Shown here: one piece after another, positions 8,300 through 17,952 of the stretch | Layout: each line of letters opens with the position of its first letter | Numbering within the stretch: the stretch's first letter is position 1 | From: Bremerella volcania | GTDB lineage: Bacteria > Planctomycetota > Planctomycetia > Pirellulales > Pirellulaceae | Direction: 5' to 3' | Assembly (NCBI RefSeq): GCF_007748115.1 | Contig: NZ_CP036289.1 | Location: forward strand, 620,001 to 684,000 | Length of the DNA: 64,000 bases | Made by a program: the position numbers and the translations under genes | The notes under the pieces: generated by a model | Told to the model about the DNA's origin: nothing | The model's database searches: none | The model's input: only the letters and a program-made list of their open reading frames with translations

Positions 8300-9034
8300 A
8301 TGCTGCGCCCTCTGCTGTCTCTCTCGTTGTTCTTGATCACCGCGTTTTCTTTCGCCGCGGCTTTCGCAAACGACAAGGATTCCTCTCCACTGGGTGAGCT
8401 ACAGTTCTCCGATCAGTTCGAGCGAGACGAATCGGTTCCTGGCAAGGAAGAGGTGGGCGAAGGCTGGACGACCAATAGTCCCTGGCGTGCCCATGGCAAC
8501 CAGCAGGTCGACTTGGTGGACGGAGCGATTCATATTACGCGGTATCCAACTGCCGACCATGGCGTGGCCGTTTTTCATCCGGTTGATTTCGAGGATGGAG
8601 CAGTCCAGCTCCGATTCCACCTGCGTAAAAGAGATCAACTGGGAGTCGACTTCGCCGACAAGGAATTGAAGACGGTCCATGCGGGGCATCTTTTCATTGT
8701 CAGAGTGACGCTGGCCAATCTGACTCTCCAAGATTCCAAAACAGGCCGTATGAATTTGGAAAACCGCAAACGCATTGCTTCAGGCGATAAGTCGCCGGAG
8801 TTGAGGAAGTTGCTGGACGCGAAGAAGTTCACCGCCCCTCTCAACCTTACGCCTGACAAGTGGTATACGCTGTTGATTCAAGTTCAAGGAGACGTGCTGA
8901 CGGTTTCCATCGATGGCAAGGAGGTCGGCCAGCTGAAGTCCGAAGGCATCGCCCATCCCACCAAACGCCACATCTCGCTGGCTGTTGAAAAAGAAGCCTG
9001 GGTGGACGATGTGAAGATCTGGAAGGCGAAGTAG
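8300..9034 (+). CDS. exported LamG/DUF1080-like protein
   Basis: 244 aa with a clear signal peptide (1-23, cut after AFA). The mature part has the features of a concanavalin-like jelly roll as in planctomycete 3-keto-disaccharide hydrolase (DUF1080) and LamG proteins: FSDQFERDE near the start, GDVLTVSIDGKEVGQL in the middle, and a closing VEKEAWVDDVKIWKAK strand. It probably binds or processes a carbohydrate in the periplasm. Catalytic residues cannot be pointed to. It appears to rely on the small upstream frame for ribosome loading. Confidence 0.7.
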   Translation: MLRPLLSLSLFLITAFSFAAAFANDKDSSPLGELQFSDQFERDESVPGKEEVGEGWTTNSPWRAHGNQQVDLVDGAIHITRYPTADHGVAVFHPVDFEDGAVQLRFHLRKRDQLGVDFADKELKTVHAGHLFIVRVTLANLTLQDSKTGRMNLENRKRIASGDKSPELRKLLDAKKFTAPLNLTPDKWYTLLIQVQGDVLTVSIDGKEVGQLKSEGIAHPTKRHISLAVEKEAWVDDVKIWKAK

Positions 9035-9076
9035 CTAACGCGGTGCCTGCTTGCCAACGGCGCGCATGATCTTCGT

Positions 9077-9346
9077 CTAGGTCTTGCCGTAGAACCCTTG
9101 TTGGCCCTGCGGTTGGTCTATTGCGCCTGCCGGTTGGGAAAGAGTCGCGGTCGGGCCAGGGGTTGGTGGGGAGATGATCTGTTCCAGTTCGCTGACGCGC
9201 TGTTCGAGCGACATGATCCGTGCTTTGGTTTCTGGATGATCGCCTGTGCAGGTCTTGCTACCCAGGCTCAAACTGAAGCAGCCTGGCATGATCAGAAGGG
9301 AGCAAGCTGCCAGGATCAGGCGCGACGGCACCGGTAAAGTTTGCAT
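9077..9346 (-). CDS. small lipoprotein
   Basis: 89 aa with a lipobox at LIMPGC, so acylated at Cys about residue 23 and anchored in a membrane. A short heptad-like helix follows (IMSLEQRVSELEQII), then a Pro/Gln-rich tail. No known family. It stands alone between a convergent plus-strand gene and the leucine-rich-repeat locus. Confidence 0.6.
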   Translation of the reverse strand: MQTLPVPSRLILAACSLLIMPGCFSLSLGSKTCTGDHPETKARIMSLEQRVSELEQIISPPTPGPTATLSQPAGAIDQPQGQQGFYGKT

Positions 9347-9563
9347 GGATAAGTGGCCCTGTTCTTACAATGGGGTTCGCCAGTTCACGGGAGCCCGGTG
9401 ATAATCCCGGAGTCCCTGAAACGGTGCAAGAGGAATTCGGTAGGTCGAGGGGAGGGCGAACGAGAAATCGCCGTGAAACCGTATCGGCCGGCGATGCCAG
9501 CGTTGCTGTTATGCAAGCTGCATCGGATTACTCGGGATTCCAATTTCAGCGAGGGATAAACGG

Positions 9564-10136
9564 TCACTCGCCGCGGCTTTGCCACCAGCTTTGGGGTCCC
9601 TGGGCCAGTATCGCGTGAAGCGACTGGTCGGAGGTGGCGAGCGTGACCTCTGGCCAGTCGGCATCAAGCTTCTGAGCGACTTCGGTATTGGTTGCGATCG
9701 CCATGGGAAACAAGAGGAAGTCGCACTTGTCCATCACTTGATAGACCAGCCGGGTAACTTCCGGCGTCAATGCGTCGACTAGGAAGTTCAGCGAGTCGAA
9801 GTCATCCGCTTCGGACAGGTACTTGGTGAAGACCGAGACTTTTCCTCCATCCGGTGTGGCGATCATCTGCCAGCCAGGGTTCGCTTCCGCCGCACTGGCT
9901 TCGTCGAGGATCGTTTGAACCGTCTCGCGCTGCGACTTGGTAAACGCAACTCGGTCGATGCGATGGCCATCTTTCCAGCGAAAGATCTTGGGGGCGGCGA
10001 GCTGAAGAAAGCGAGTCGGGGTGGCTACCTGCGGATCTGCCATCGTGAGAGACCAGTCTTCCCGCTCGGTGTCGCCGGACATGACGGTCCACCGCTCGCC
10101 AGGCGCGCCGATCCACCACATCGCCTCGCGAATCAA
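9564..10136 (-). CDS. C-terminal part of the LRR gene, split by an apparent frameshift
   Basis: 190 aa as an independent frame starting at the ATG at 10136, but the same frame stays open and protein-like upstream to about 10297 (GSYVPFDISFHVSIKGD is read before that ATG), overlapping the end of the preceding gene in another frame. No ribosome site marks the ATG. A one-base change near 10291-10297 would join it to the upstream LRR protein. The domain itself (FLQLAAPKIFRWKDGHRIDR; SVFTKYLSEADDFDSLNF) is not recognised. Two explanations remain: a real or sequencing frameshift, or a separate overlapping gene. Confidence 0.6.
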   Translation of the reverse strand: MIREAMWWIGAPGERWTVMSGDTEREDWSLTMADPQVATPTRFLQLAAPKIFRWKDGHRIDRVAFTKSQRETVQTILDEASAAEANPGWQMIATPDGGKVSVFTKYLSEADDFDSLNFLVDALTPEVTRLVYQVMDKCDFLLFPMAIATNTEVAQKLDADWPEVTLATSDQSLHAILAQGPQSWWQSRGE

Positions 10137-10138
10137 CT

Positions 10139-12577
10139 TTAGCGGCGCGGCGAGATCTCCCTTGATGCTGACATGGAACGATATGTCGAAGGGAACGTAG
10201 CTCCCGTCTTCCGCTTGTCGAGAACTGCCGCCACCTGACTCAAATTTGCCCAGTGAAGACGCACGGAAGATGCTTCCCAGCGTATCACTGAGAGAACTTT
10301 GCCAACCTCGTTGGGAAGGGGACGGTCTTCGTCTTCCAGCGAAAGCCTCATCATGGCGAAGTGATCTGTGACGGGAATCGGATCACGAAGACCCAACCCT
10401 TCGATCTCCTCGTCGTCCTCCGCGATCTGAGGCAAGGGACTAATCTTGGGGGAGCCGAGTTTGTCGATGGGACGGTCGGGTTGACGTGGCGCGTTGAGTT
10501 GCCGCATGCGACCATCGGCATGATCCGCTTCTCGCTCGTTCAACGTAAACGGATGGCCTCGAAAGTCATGTTCGTCCAGTTTACGGTTTTCGTCAAATTC
10601 GCCTTGCTCGTAATATTCATCGATCTCCGAGTAATCGCTGAGCGAGGCCTTAAGGGACGGACGCATCCATTCCGACCGGCGTAATCTCTCGAGAGCGTCC
10701 TTACTGAATCCCGGAGAATAGGCTGCACCGTGATACTCGTCGACGCAACCGCTGAAGATCGCTTCAAGCCGTGCAAGCGAGGTGGAATCGGCGAGCGCCT
10801 GGGCTGCCTGGTCGCTAAACGTGAATGTTCGACTGTTCCAGCAGTCCTGTTCGAGGTCCAGTTCGAGCAGGCGCGTGAGATTGTGCGACTGCGCCAGAGC
10901 AATCAGACCTTCGTCTCCGATAAGATTGTCGTGGAGATCGAGTTCCCAGACGCTTTCCAAAAGTCGCCAACTCGCCAGCGCTGCCGCTCCACGCGGGCCA
11001 ATGCTGTTGTAGGCCAGTTGAATCGCCCGCAGAGCCGGTGCTTCCGGCACACGGGCCAACGATTCGATCGCGTCGTTTTCGAGCCGGCAATTGTTGAGGC
11101 TTAGTCGATGGAGCGTCTGCCAGATCGGGGAGCTAGCCAGCTGAGAGAACCCATCTGCGGTAAACGAGTTGTGCGATAAGTCGAGTTCGGTGAGTTGCCG
11201 TAGCTGCGACGAATCGAAAATTGCCGCCAGCGACGTATCGGTCAGATGGCAATTGCTCAGCCGAAGCCGCTTCAAGTTTTGGACGCTCTTACTGTTGGCC
11301 CAGGCCGTTGCTCCGGTATCCAAGATCGGTTGGACGCCCACATTCCAGTAGTAGGGATTGATGTCGGGTCCGCTCAAATCGAGCGACTCCAGATACGGCA
11401 TGTCCACGGTGGCCAGCCTTGCGATCTGGTCGGCGTCGATTCGATTGCCCGACAAATCAAGCTTCCGCAGCGAGGCCATACCAGGCGAGCCCGCCAGCGC
11501 CGCGGCACCTTCCCCTTTGCAGTAGATATCGATCAGTTCGAGTGACTCGAGCTGCGTCCCAAGTGCCGGCGCGAGAGTCATGACGCCGCGATCTCCCAGT
11601 GGAAGACGCTCGAGTCGCAAATGGGTCAGCCGCTTGAGCAGGCCCGATTGGATCAATCTCTCCAGTCCGAGTTCGCCTAACCCTTCGCGTCCCCAATAGC
11701 CCATCGAATAACCGGAGATAGTGAGTTTTTCCAGCTGGTCTAGTTGGGCTTGGCTGAAGAATGCGTCTGCGGCTGCCTCGTCGGCTTCGATGATCGTTCC
11801 GAGAAAGGGTTCGAACGGTGAGTTTCCTGAAAACCCGCAGCGAAAAGCAATCGATAGAGATTGGAGCTGAGACAACTCCCGGCGAGCACCGAGCGCCTTG
11901 GCTTCGTCAATCGAGCGAATGAAAACACATACCGACTGAAGCTTCGGTAGTTCGCTGGCGTCCCATGCAGCCATCAGGTCGATTGCCCTTAAGGACAGAT
12001 GCGAAATAGGGCTAGTGCTATCGAGCCGCGGAACAATGCGACTCGGTTCACCATGGGCAAAGGACTCGATCGCTGATTCGGTATCGAACCGTTCCAGCGT
12101 CTGCCAGAGGGGCGATTCCGCGATGGCTCGCACATCGGCGTCGTTGTACTTGTCTGCCGCGCAAAGACGTTTCAGTTTGGGGAACCGTTCCGCGCGATGG
12201 TAGAGAAACGAAAGTTCGTGGAAGCTCGAATATCTCGGCAGATTAAGCTCCGTGATGTGTTCTAGGCTCGCGTGGTGTGCCAGTTGTGCCAGGTCGACGG
12301 TTCCCTTGGTGAGATGATTGCTGCTGAGTCTTAGTGTCCGGACGAGTTGCCAGGTCGGTAGCACGGTGCCGCGAGAAGCTGCCTTGCACAACGACCACGG
12401 CGCGGCACGCACGGCATCCGGCCACTGGCTCAGGAACTTATCGGCATAAGCGAGGGGCTCGGCCTGGTCATCCGGTGGCCACGTATCGAGCAGTGCCAGC
12501 AACGCGCGAAAGGCAAGTTCGCTGGGTGGACCGTGATTGAGCTGCTTGAGCTCTTGCCACCGCTGATCGTTGTTCAT
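10139..12577 (-). CDS. leucine-rich-repeat protein (ribonuclease-inhibitor type)
   Basis: 812 aa as read. Residues ~100-620 carry many 24-30 residue leucine-rich repeats of the ribonuclease-inhibitor type (LRELTELDLSHNSFTADG, LESLDLSG, LRRLSLNNCRLENDA). The N-terminal ~70 residues (RALLALLDTWPPDDQAEPLAYADKF) resemble a helical cap seen in planctomycete LRR proteins. No signal peptide, so cytoplasmic; a protein-protein interaction role is likely. The last ~50 residues (DKRKTGATFPSTYRSMSAS) look like out-of-frame translation, while a better coding frame continues in the next feature, so the true product is probably about 1000 aa. Confidence 0.75.
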   Translation of the reverse strand: MNNDQRWQELKQLNHGPPSELAFRALLALLDTWPPDDQAEPLAYADKFLSQWPDAVRAAPWSLCKAASRGTVLPTWQLVRTLRLSSNHLTKGTVDLAQLAHHASLEHITELNLPRYSSFHELSFLYHRAERFPKLKRLCAADKYNDADVRAIAESPLWQTLERFDTESAIESFAHGEPSRIVPRLDSTSPISHLSLRAIDLMAAWDASELPKLQSVCVFIRSIDEAKALGARRELSQLQSLSIAFRCGFSGNSPFEPFLGTIIEADEAAADAFFSQAQLDQLEKLTISGYSMGYWGREGLGELGLERLIQSGLLKRLTHLRLERLPLGDRGVMTLAPALGTQLESLELIDIYCKGEGAAALAGSPGMASLRKLDLSGNRIDADQIARLATVDMPYLESLDLSGPDINPYYWNVGVQPILDTGATAWANSKSVQNLKRLRLSNCHLTDTSLAAIFDSSQLRQLTELDLSHNSFTADGFSQLASSPIWQTLHRLSLNNCRLENDAIESLARVPEAPALRAIQLAYNSIGPRGAAALASWRLLESVWELDLHDNLIGDEGLIALAQSHNLTRLLELDLEQDCWNSRTFTFSDQAAQALADSTSLARLEAIFSGCVDEYHGAAYSPGFSKDALERLRRSEWMRPSLKASLSDYSEIDEYYEQGEFDENRKLDEHDFRGHPFTLNEREADHADGRMRQLNAPRQPDRPIDKLGSPKISPLPQIAEDDEEIEGLGLRDPIPVTDHFAMMRLSLEDEDRPLPNEVGKVLSVIRWEASSVRLHWANLSQVAAVLDKRKTGATFPSTYRSMSASREISPRR

Positions 12578-12663
12578 GTTCAGGATTCCGATGTCGAAGC
12601 GTCTGCAGTAGTGATGCTGGCTTGCGGCAAAAAATGCCCAGTGAGGGAATGGATGAGAAGTGT

Positions 12664-14325
12664 TTAAGGCATTTTCACGTCGACTCGTCGATTGACAGGC
12701 AGTTCGGTTCCCGTGGTTCGTCCCTGATCGTGCGGGTAGATGAACTCCAGGTCGACTTTTTCGATTTCACCTAGGCCGAAGTGCACCACGGCTTCCTGCC
12801 CCGAGCAATACCCGTAGCCGATGGCGATCTCGCGCGAGCCGATTAAATGGTCTGGCTGGCCGAGCTTGCCGGCGGGGTAGACGTTCACGCGGGTACCGAC
12901 GCCCATGCGATTGACTTGGTCGCTGCCTTGAACGGTGACCTGTAGCCAGTTGCCGCCGGGGGTTTCGTTTTTCAGAAGGAGCGAAGGGGACTCGATCCAC
13001 CAGTTGGGCAGGAACATGTCGAGCTTGCCGTCGCGGTCGAAGTCGGCGGTGGGACCGGGTGCCATGTAGATGATCTGGTGATCGGCGATCAGTTTGTCGA
13101 AGAATGCTCCGGTTCGTTTGACGGCCAGATCTTCCTGGGTGGGGAAGTCGTTGACGTTCCAGCCGGTGACTTCGAATTGGGGTGTGCCGCTTGGCTTACC
13201 CAGGTTTCGATAGATGATCGGGCAGGGGCGGTCGTCTTGAAACTTGACGATGCTGACGTAGATGTCAGGCCAGCCGTCGTTATCGAAGTCTTGGATTTCG
13301 ACGTGCGGGGCTTTCATGTGCAGCGGCTTGAGGCCTGCGGCAGCGGTGATCTCTTCGAACTTGGGCACGCCATCAGTGACGCCACGGTTCAGGTACAGCC
13401 GAATCGGTGCCGGAGACTTCCAAGGGGAACTGAAGTGATGGCCGATGACGATGTCAGGAAGTTGGTCGCGATTGATATCGGCAATGGCGACGCCGGCCGG
13501 GACGTCTTCCGGATTGTCCATCGTCCAACGAAAGACTTCCCGTGCGCCAGGTGCTTCGCGGAAGATCCCTTCTTTCGAGCCGAGAAGCAGGCGATGTTCC
13601 CCCTGGCCGTGCGTCAGAAAGATATCGGGGATCGTGTCGCCATTCACATCGGCTGCGCAGACGCCTAGCCCACCCAGGCCAATCGGTAGGCCTGCTTGTT
13701 TCGAGACATCCTTGAATCGCATGTCTCCCAGGTTGCGGTATAGGACCGGGCCGCGCTGGACGTTGGATGAATAGTACTGCTCGCAGGTCAACAGATCCAA
13801 GAGACCGTCGCCGTCGTAATCGAGCGATGCGGCGCCTCTTCCGGCATAGCCAAGGGGACAGGTGCCGCTTTGCTCGGAGACGTCGGTGAACTTGCCTCCG
13901 CCGTCGCCCCGAAACAGGCGACTCGGATTGGCCCGGACTCCATCCTTGCGATTCACACAGTTGGCGACGAACAGATCGAGATTGCCGTCGCCGGTGAAAT
14001 CGGCCATCAGCGCGCCACTGCCGCTGCCGGAGGTTTGCACGACTTGCTGCGGATCGAGCGTGAACTTGCCCTGATCGTTCCTTAGCAGCATGCTCGGTTT
14101 CGAGCCGGAGTCGTGAAACGTGCCGACGAAAAGATCAGGGTAGCCGTTATTGTCGACATCACCCCAGGCAGCCGCGTGCCCTCGAATGCCGGCGACCGTT
14201 GGCAGTACGCCGCTCTCGCTGCCAACGTCGCGGAAGACGAACGGCGAGTCTTGAGCGAAGGTGAAGGACGTCAGCAGGCAGACCAGCATTAGCGAAGCCA
14301 TGCCGCAAGGTAGGTTGATTCTCAT
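12664..14325 (-). CDS. exported FG-GAP repeat / ASPIC-UnbV protein (CRTAC1 family)
   Basis: 553 aa with a signal peptide ending near FTFAQ. Residues 30-440 hold at least six FG-GAP (VCBS) repeats with Ca-binding DxDxDG-type loops: GDVDNNGYPDLF, ADFTGDGNLDLF, LDYDGDGLLDLL, ADVNGDTIPDIF, QDFDNDGWPDIY, ADFDRDGKLDMF. They form an integrin-alpha-like beta-propeller. The C-terminal ~100 residues (GVGTRVNVYPAGK, VHFGLGEIEKVDLEF) match the ASPIC/UnbV domain. Secreted or outer-membrane protein, common in planctomycetes; ligand unknown. The propeller gene lies immediately upstream on the same strand with 39 bases between, so the two may be co-transcribed. Confidence 0.9.
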   Translation of the reverse strand: MRINLPCGMASLMLVCLLTSFTFAQDSPFVFRDVGSESGVLPTVAGIRGHAAAWGDVDNNGYPDLFVGTFHDSGSKPSMLLRNDQGKFTLDPQQVVQTSGSGSGALMADFTGDGNLDLFVANCVNRKDGVRANPSRLFRGDGGGKFTDVSEQSGTCPLGYAGRGAASLDYDGDGLLDLLTCEQYYSSNVQRGPVLYRNLGDMRFKDVSKQAGLPIGLGGLGVCAADVNGDTIPDIFLTHGQGEHRLLLGSKEGIFREAPGAREVFRWTMDNPEDVPAGVAIADINRDQLPDIVIGHHFSSPWKSPAPIRLYLNRGVTDGVPKFEEITAAAGLKPLHMKAPHVEIQDFDNDGWPDIYVSIVKFQDDRPCPIIYRNLGKPSGTPQFEVTGWNVNDFPTQEDLAVKRTGAFFDKLIADHQIIYMAPGPTADFDRDGKLDMFLPNWWIESPSLLLKNETPGGNWLQVTVQGSDQVNRMGVGTRVNVYPAGKLGQPDHLIGSREIAIGYGYCSGQEAVVHFGLGEIEKVDLEFIYPHDQGRTTGTELPVNRRVDVKMP

Positions 14326-14364
14326 CGGTAAGACTCCCGCCGCGCTCTTTCGCAGCGTTAATAT

Positions 14365-15717
14365 TTATCGCTCGGATGCAGGGATTTCGATCTCGACCAC
14401 GGCCAGTTCCCCCCAGGCCTTCTTCAGGGAATCGACTTTACCATTGAAGCCGATCATCGCCTTCGATCCATCTTCGCTCAGTTGCAGGCAATAGGTTCCG
14501 CCGAGGTTGAAGTTGGTTTGCTTCCAAACGGCATCGTGCAGGAAGGCAATCACCTTTTGCGAACCATCCTGTACGTTGACCTGAATTAGAGGCGTCCCTG
14601 ACGAGGGGCCATGCCCGCCGGGAATCGTGTAGAGGAACTTGCCGTCGCGAGTCACATCCATCGCGGGACTATCGGCCCACGCCTTGCAGATCGTGCGGAC
14701 CTTGTCACGTTTAGGATCGAACTGAAAGATCTCGTGCGTGTCGTTGGTTACCCCGTACAGCATGCCGTTCTCGTCCGGGCCGACCGTTCGACGGATCTTG
14801 GAGCCTGGCATCTTGGCCTGGGACTTCGTGACCTGGTTCGTTTCGGGATCGTACTTCTGCAGCGAGCCGTCGCCGTTGTTCCAGTAGGCGTTGCCGTCGG
14901 CATCGACGAAGAAGTCTCGCCCGTAGCTCAGACCTTGGTGTTCGCCATGGAAGACGACCTTGCGTGTCGCCGTGTCGTACACCAGGAACTCGACGTGGTA
15001 AGGATCTTTATAGCTCTTGTAGTCGGCAGCGACGTAATCGTTTTTCGGATCCCCTTTCGAGTTGCCTTTGCGCTGATGGGCTTCGGCGTACAGCAGGTTG
15101 TGCTTCGCGCTATAGTGTGTCGATGGATAGCCCCAGCCATACTTGGGCATGCCCAAGTCGGTCATTTCACCGGTTTGGGGGTTAAATCGAAAAACGCGAT
15201 CTCCCTCGTAACGATCGCTCTCGTTACGCCACTGCCCCCAGTAGGTTGCCATGTAGATGTTGCCGTCGGCTCCTTCATTCAAGCGGCCATGGATTTTGCC
15301 GAAACCAAAGTTGCCTGACTTGAAAGACGCGACCGCGGATTGAAGGTCGGCAACCTGGCGAATGGAGTGAGTCGACGGATCGTACTGGTACAGGTACGAG
15401 TTGGCATCGATCCCCAGGTGATCGCCCAGCGGGACGTAGAACTTGCCACTAGAATGCAACAGGCCATATCCCCAAATCGACCACGGATCGGCCGGCGTGT
15501 TGGGAAGTGGGATTTGTACGAATCGCACCGTGGGCTTAGTCTTGGCGATCGTGTAATCGGTTGTCGTTGATGGCTTCTGCGGGGCCTTTAGGAAATTGCC
15601 TTCGACGGTGATAGCTTGGGCCGAAAGAGGTTCTTCGGCAAAGGAGTCGGCTTGATAGCAGAGCACGAGCAAAGCGACGAACCAGCTCGCAAAAAGCCAT
15701 GAGTGAGGAGTGGGCAT
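14365..15717 (-). CDS. exported beta-propeller protein
   Basis: 450 aa with a signal peptide (1-27). The mature chain has repeated blade-like units such as SSGKFYVPLGDHLGI, GADGNIYMATYWGQW, ENGMLYGVTNDTHEIFQF and DGKFLYTIPGG, as in SMP-30/YncE/Vgb-like propellers. No catalytic signature could be assigned. Likely periplasmic, perhaps a binding or lactonase-type protein. It is followed by the FG-GAP gene on the same strand. Confidence 0.7.
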   Translation of the reverse strand: MPTPHSWLFASWFVALLVLCYQADSFAEEPLSAQAITVEGNFLKAPQKPSTTTDYTIAKTKPTVRFVQIPLPNTPADPWSIWGYGLLHSSGKFYVPLGDHLGIDANSYLYQYDPSTHSIRQVADLQSAVASFKSGNFGFGKIHGRLNEGADGNIYMATYWGQWRNESDRYEGDRVFRFNPQTGEMTDLGMPKYGWGYPSTHYSAKHNLLYAEAHQRKGNSKGDPKNDYVAADYKSYKDPYHVEFLVYDTATRKVVFHGEHQGLSYGRDFFVDADGNAYWNNGDGSLQKYDPETNQVTKSQAKMPGSKIRRTVGPDENGMLYGVTNDTHEIFQFDPKRDKVRTICKAWADSPAMDVTRDGKFLYTIPGGHGPSSGTPLIQVNVQDGSQKVIAFLHDAVWKQTNFNLGGTYCLQLSEDGSKAMIGFNGKVDSLKKAWGELAVVEIEIPASER

Positions 15718-15913
15718 GCGTTGAATCCTACGATGGGAGGGGCGATAAGAAGGAAGGCGTTAAGAGCAGGCTGCGTAGATTCTAAAGAAGTCGTTCGGCG
15801 AAAACAAAGTTTTTTGCCAAGCCGGGAACTTCGCATCGTGTAATCTTGGACCGCCGCAAAACAGACAACTATAATCAGGCTGCCTACCACCCAATTCTCA
15901 TCTCGGAGGAATC

Positions 15914-17359
15914 ATGCCTGCGACTCGCTTTCCATCGCTCGTCTTCAGTTTGCTTCTGGTCTTCACGTTGCTCAGTCAGTTTGCGCGGGCCGAGAAGCCC
16001 AACGTGCTGTTCATCATTTCCGATGACCTCGGCAGTCAGTCGCTGGGGTGTTATGGAAACCAGCAGTGTCATTCGCCCAATATCGATGCGTTGGCTTCGC
16101 GGGGGATGAAGTTCGGGCGAACCTTTACGCAGTATCCGGTGTGTGGTCCCTCGCGGGCCTCGCTGATGTCAGGCATGTATGCCCAAGTAATTGGGGTGAC
16201 CTCGAATGGGGCTTCCGATAAGTTCACTAAGAACTTAGGGGATCGGCCGACGTTGGCTCAGCATTTCAGAGACAACGGCTACTACACGGCTCGCGTGAGC
16301 AAGATCTATCACATGCGTGTGCCCGGTGATATTACCGCTGGCGTCGATGGCCCCGATCATGCCGCGTCGTGGACCGAGCGGTTTAACTGCCAGGCCCCGG
16401 AGCAGTGGAGCGAGGGAGAGCACGCGCACCTGGACAAAGGACGGTTGAAGCCAGATCCCAACCGCGACATTCACTATGGGCTGGGCTATGGGGGGGCGTT
16501 CTATGTCGTCAAAACGCCGGGCGATGGTGCCGAGCAGGCCGACATGAAGGCCTCGGCCAAGGCGATCGAGATTCTGGAAGCACGGGCCAAGGACAAGCAG
16601 CCGTTCTTTCTGGCGGTCGGCCTGGTGCGTCCGCATGTTCCGCTGGTTGCCCCGGCCTCGTTCTTTGAAGACTACCCGGCCGAAAAGATGAACTTGCCGA
16701 AGCAACTCGACGGCGACTGGGACGATATCCCCAGGGCCGGCATCGTAAAGAACAGCGCCGGCAGTGGTCTCGATACGCAGCTCAAAAAGCAGAAGGTGCT
16801 GGAAGCTTACTACGCTGCGGTCACGTTCATGGATGCTCAGGTTGGCAAGATGGTTGCCGCGCTCGATCGGTTGGGCCTGGATAAGAATACGATCGTCGTC
16901 TTCACCGCCGACCATGGGTATCATCTGGGCGAGCATGAGTTCTGGCAGAAGATGAGCCTGCACGAGGAGTCGACGCGCATCCCGCTGATCGTTCGCGTGC
17001 CTGGCAAGGACGCGGCGACGACGGCAGCGTTGAGCCAGCAGATCGACATCTATCCGACTCTTGCCGAGCTATGCGGCCTCAGCATTCCCGCGCATGTGCA
17101 GGGGAAGAGTTTGGCCTCGGTTTGGAGCGATCCTACGTCAACGATTCACGACGAGGTTTACACGCTGCGAAATCGAGACGATCACCTGCTGCGAACCGAT
17201 CGCTGGGCGCTGATTCGCTATGGCAACGATAGCGTCGAGCTATACGACATGCAGAACGATCCGCAGCAGTTTCATAACCTGGCAAAGGATTCTCAGCACG
17301 CCCAGACGCTGGCGGAACTGCAGTCGCGATTGGACAAGAAGCTGAAGTCAATCGAGTAG
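15914..17359 (+). CDS. exported sulfatase, iduronate-2-sulfatase-like
   Basis: 481 aa with a signal peptide ending near QFARA. S1 sulfatase: metal-binding SDDLG near residue 35, and the formylglycine-generating C-x-P-S-R motif as CGPSRASLMSG at about residues 76-86, where the Cys is oxidised to formylglycine. Further metal/active-site elements are TADHGYHLGEH and the PLIVRVPGK stretch. The sequence pattern and length suit the iduronate-2-sulfatase branch. It removes sulfate esters from polysaccharides in the periplasm. AGGAGG-type site GGAGGA just before the ATG. The 3' end overlaps the convergent LOG-family gene by 12 bases. Confidence 0.92.
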   Translation: MPATRFPSLVFSLLLVFTLLSQFARAEKPNVLFIISDDLGSQSLGCYGNQQCHSPNIDALASRGMKFGRTFTQYPVCGPSRASLMSGMYAQVIGVTSNGASDKFTKNLGDRPTLAQHFRDNGYYTARVSKIYHMRVPGDITAGVDGPDHAASWTERFNCQAPEQWSEGEHAHLDKGRLKPDPNRDIHYGLGYGGAFYVVKTPGDGAEQADMKASAKAIEILEARAKDKQPFFLAVGLVRPHVPLVAPASFFEDYPAEKMNLPKQLDGDWDDIPRAGIVKNSAGSGLDTQLKKQKVLEAYYAAVTFMDAQVGKMVAALDRLGLDKNTIVVFTADHGYHLGEHEFWQKMSLHEESTRIPLIVRVPGKDAATTAALSQQIDIYPTLAELCGLSIPAHVQGKSLASVWSDPTSTIHDEVYTLRNRDDHLLRTDRWALIRYGNDSVELYDMQNDPQQFHNLAKDSQHAQTLAELQSRLDKKLKSIE

Positions 17360-17878
17360 AACTGATCGCAGGAAGGCTTCAACCTGATCGATGGTGGTCG
17401 CGACGGCAACATCTTGGGGCAAGTCTGGGATGCCGCCCGTCGTGCCTAGATAGGCGATGATCGGTTTGCCGTAGCGTATGGCCAGTTGCACTTCGGTGGA
17501 GGTGCCTGGCCCGCCGGGCAAGGCAACGATGGCATCGGACGTCAGGATATTGATGTGGTTGCGGGATGTTGACTCGGTTCCGCGCTCGCCGCTGTGGGGC
17601 AAGTGCGTGACGATCGGAATCTCGACCCAATCGTTGGGATAATCTGCCTTGGGCTTCGTGCGGGAATGGTCGGACGGAAGGATTCCCAATACCATGCCGC
17701 GGCGGTCATGCGTTCGCGCGAAGGCCTCGCTGACGGCGGCCATGGTACCGCGGCCTCCGCCGGTGAGCAGATGGACGCCTAGCGTTCCCAGCAGCCAGCC
17801 CAACTCCAGGGAGAGTTCAAGATGGTCGTCCTTTCCAGAGCCCATCACACCGACGATGGGCAGTCTCTGTACCTTCAT
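17348..17878 (-). CDS. LOG-family / Rossmann nucleotide-binding protein
   Basis: 176 aa, cytosolic. It has the LOG-family motif PGGPGTSTE (about residues 118-126) and the N-terminal glycine-rich stretch LLTGGGRGTMAAV. LOG proteins hydrolyse nucleoside monophosphates such as cytokinin ribotides at the N-glycosidic bond. The companion Arg/Lys pair normally before the PGG motif is represented by SRNHIN, so activity is plausible but not certain. Its 3' end overlaps the sulfatase end on the other strand. Confidence 0.8.
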   Translation of the reverse strand: MKVQRLPIVGVMGSGKDDHLELSLELGWLLGTLGVHLLTGGGRGTMAAVSEAFARTHDRRGMVLGILPSDHSRTKPKADYPNDWVEIPIVTHLPHSGERGTESTSRNHINILTSDAIVALPGGPGTSTEVQLAIRYGKPIIAYLGTTGGIPDLPQDVAVATTIDQVEAFLRSVLLD

Positions 17879-17952
17879 CTTCGCTTCGCTCCCAAAAGAA
17901 AAGCCGCCGAGGTCATAGCCATCGGCGGCCTGAAAGTTGTCAGCCGGAAGCG

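Noticed and set aside
15914-17878. Sulfatase and LOG gene as a functional pair
   Set aside because: They are convergent on opposite strands and only overlap at their ends; no shared transcript is implied.
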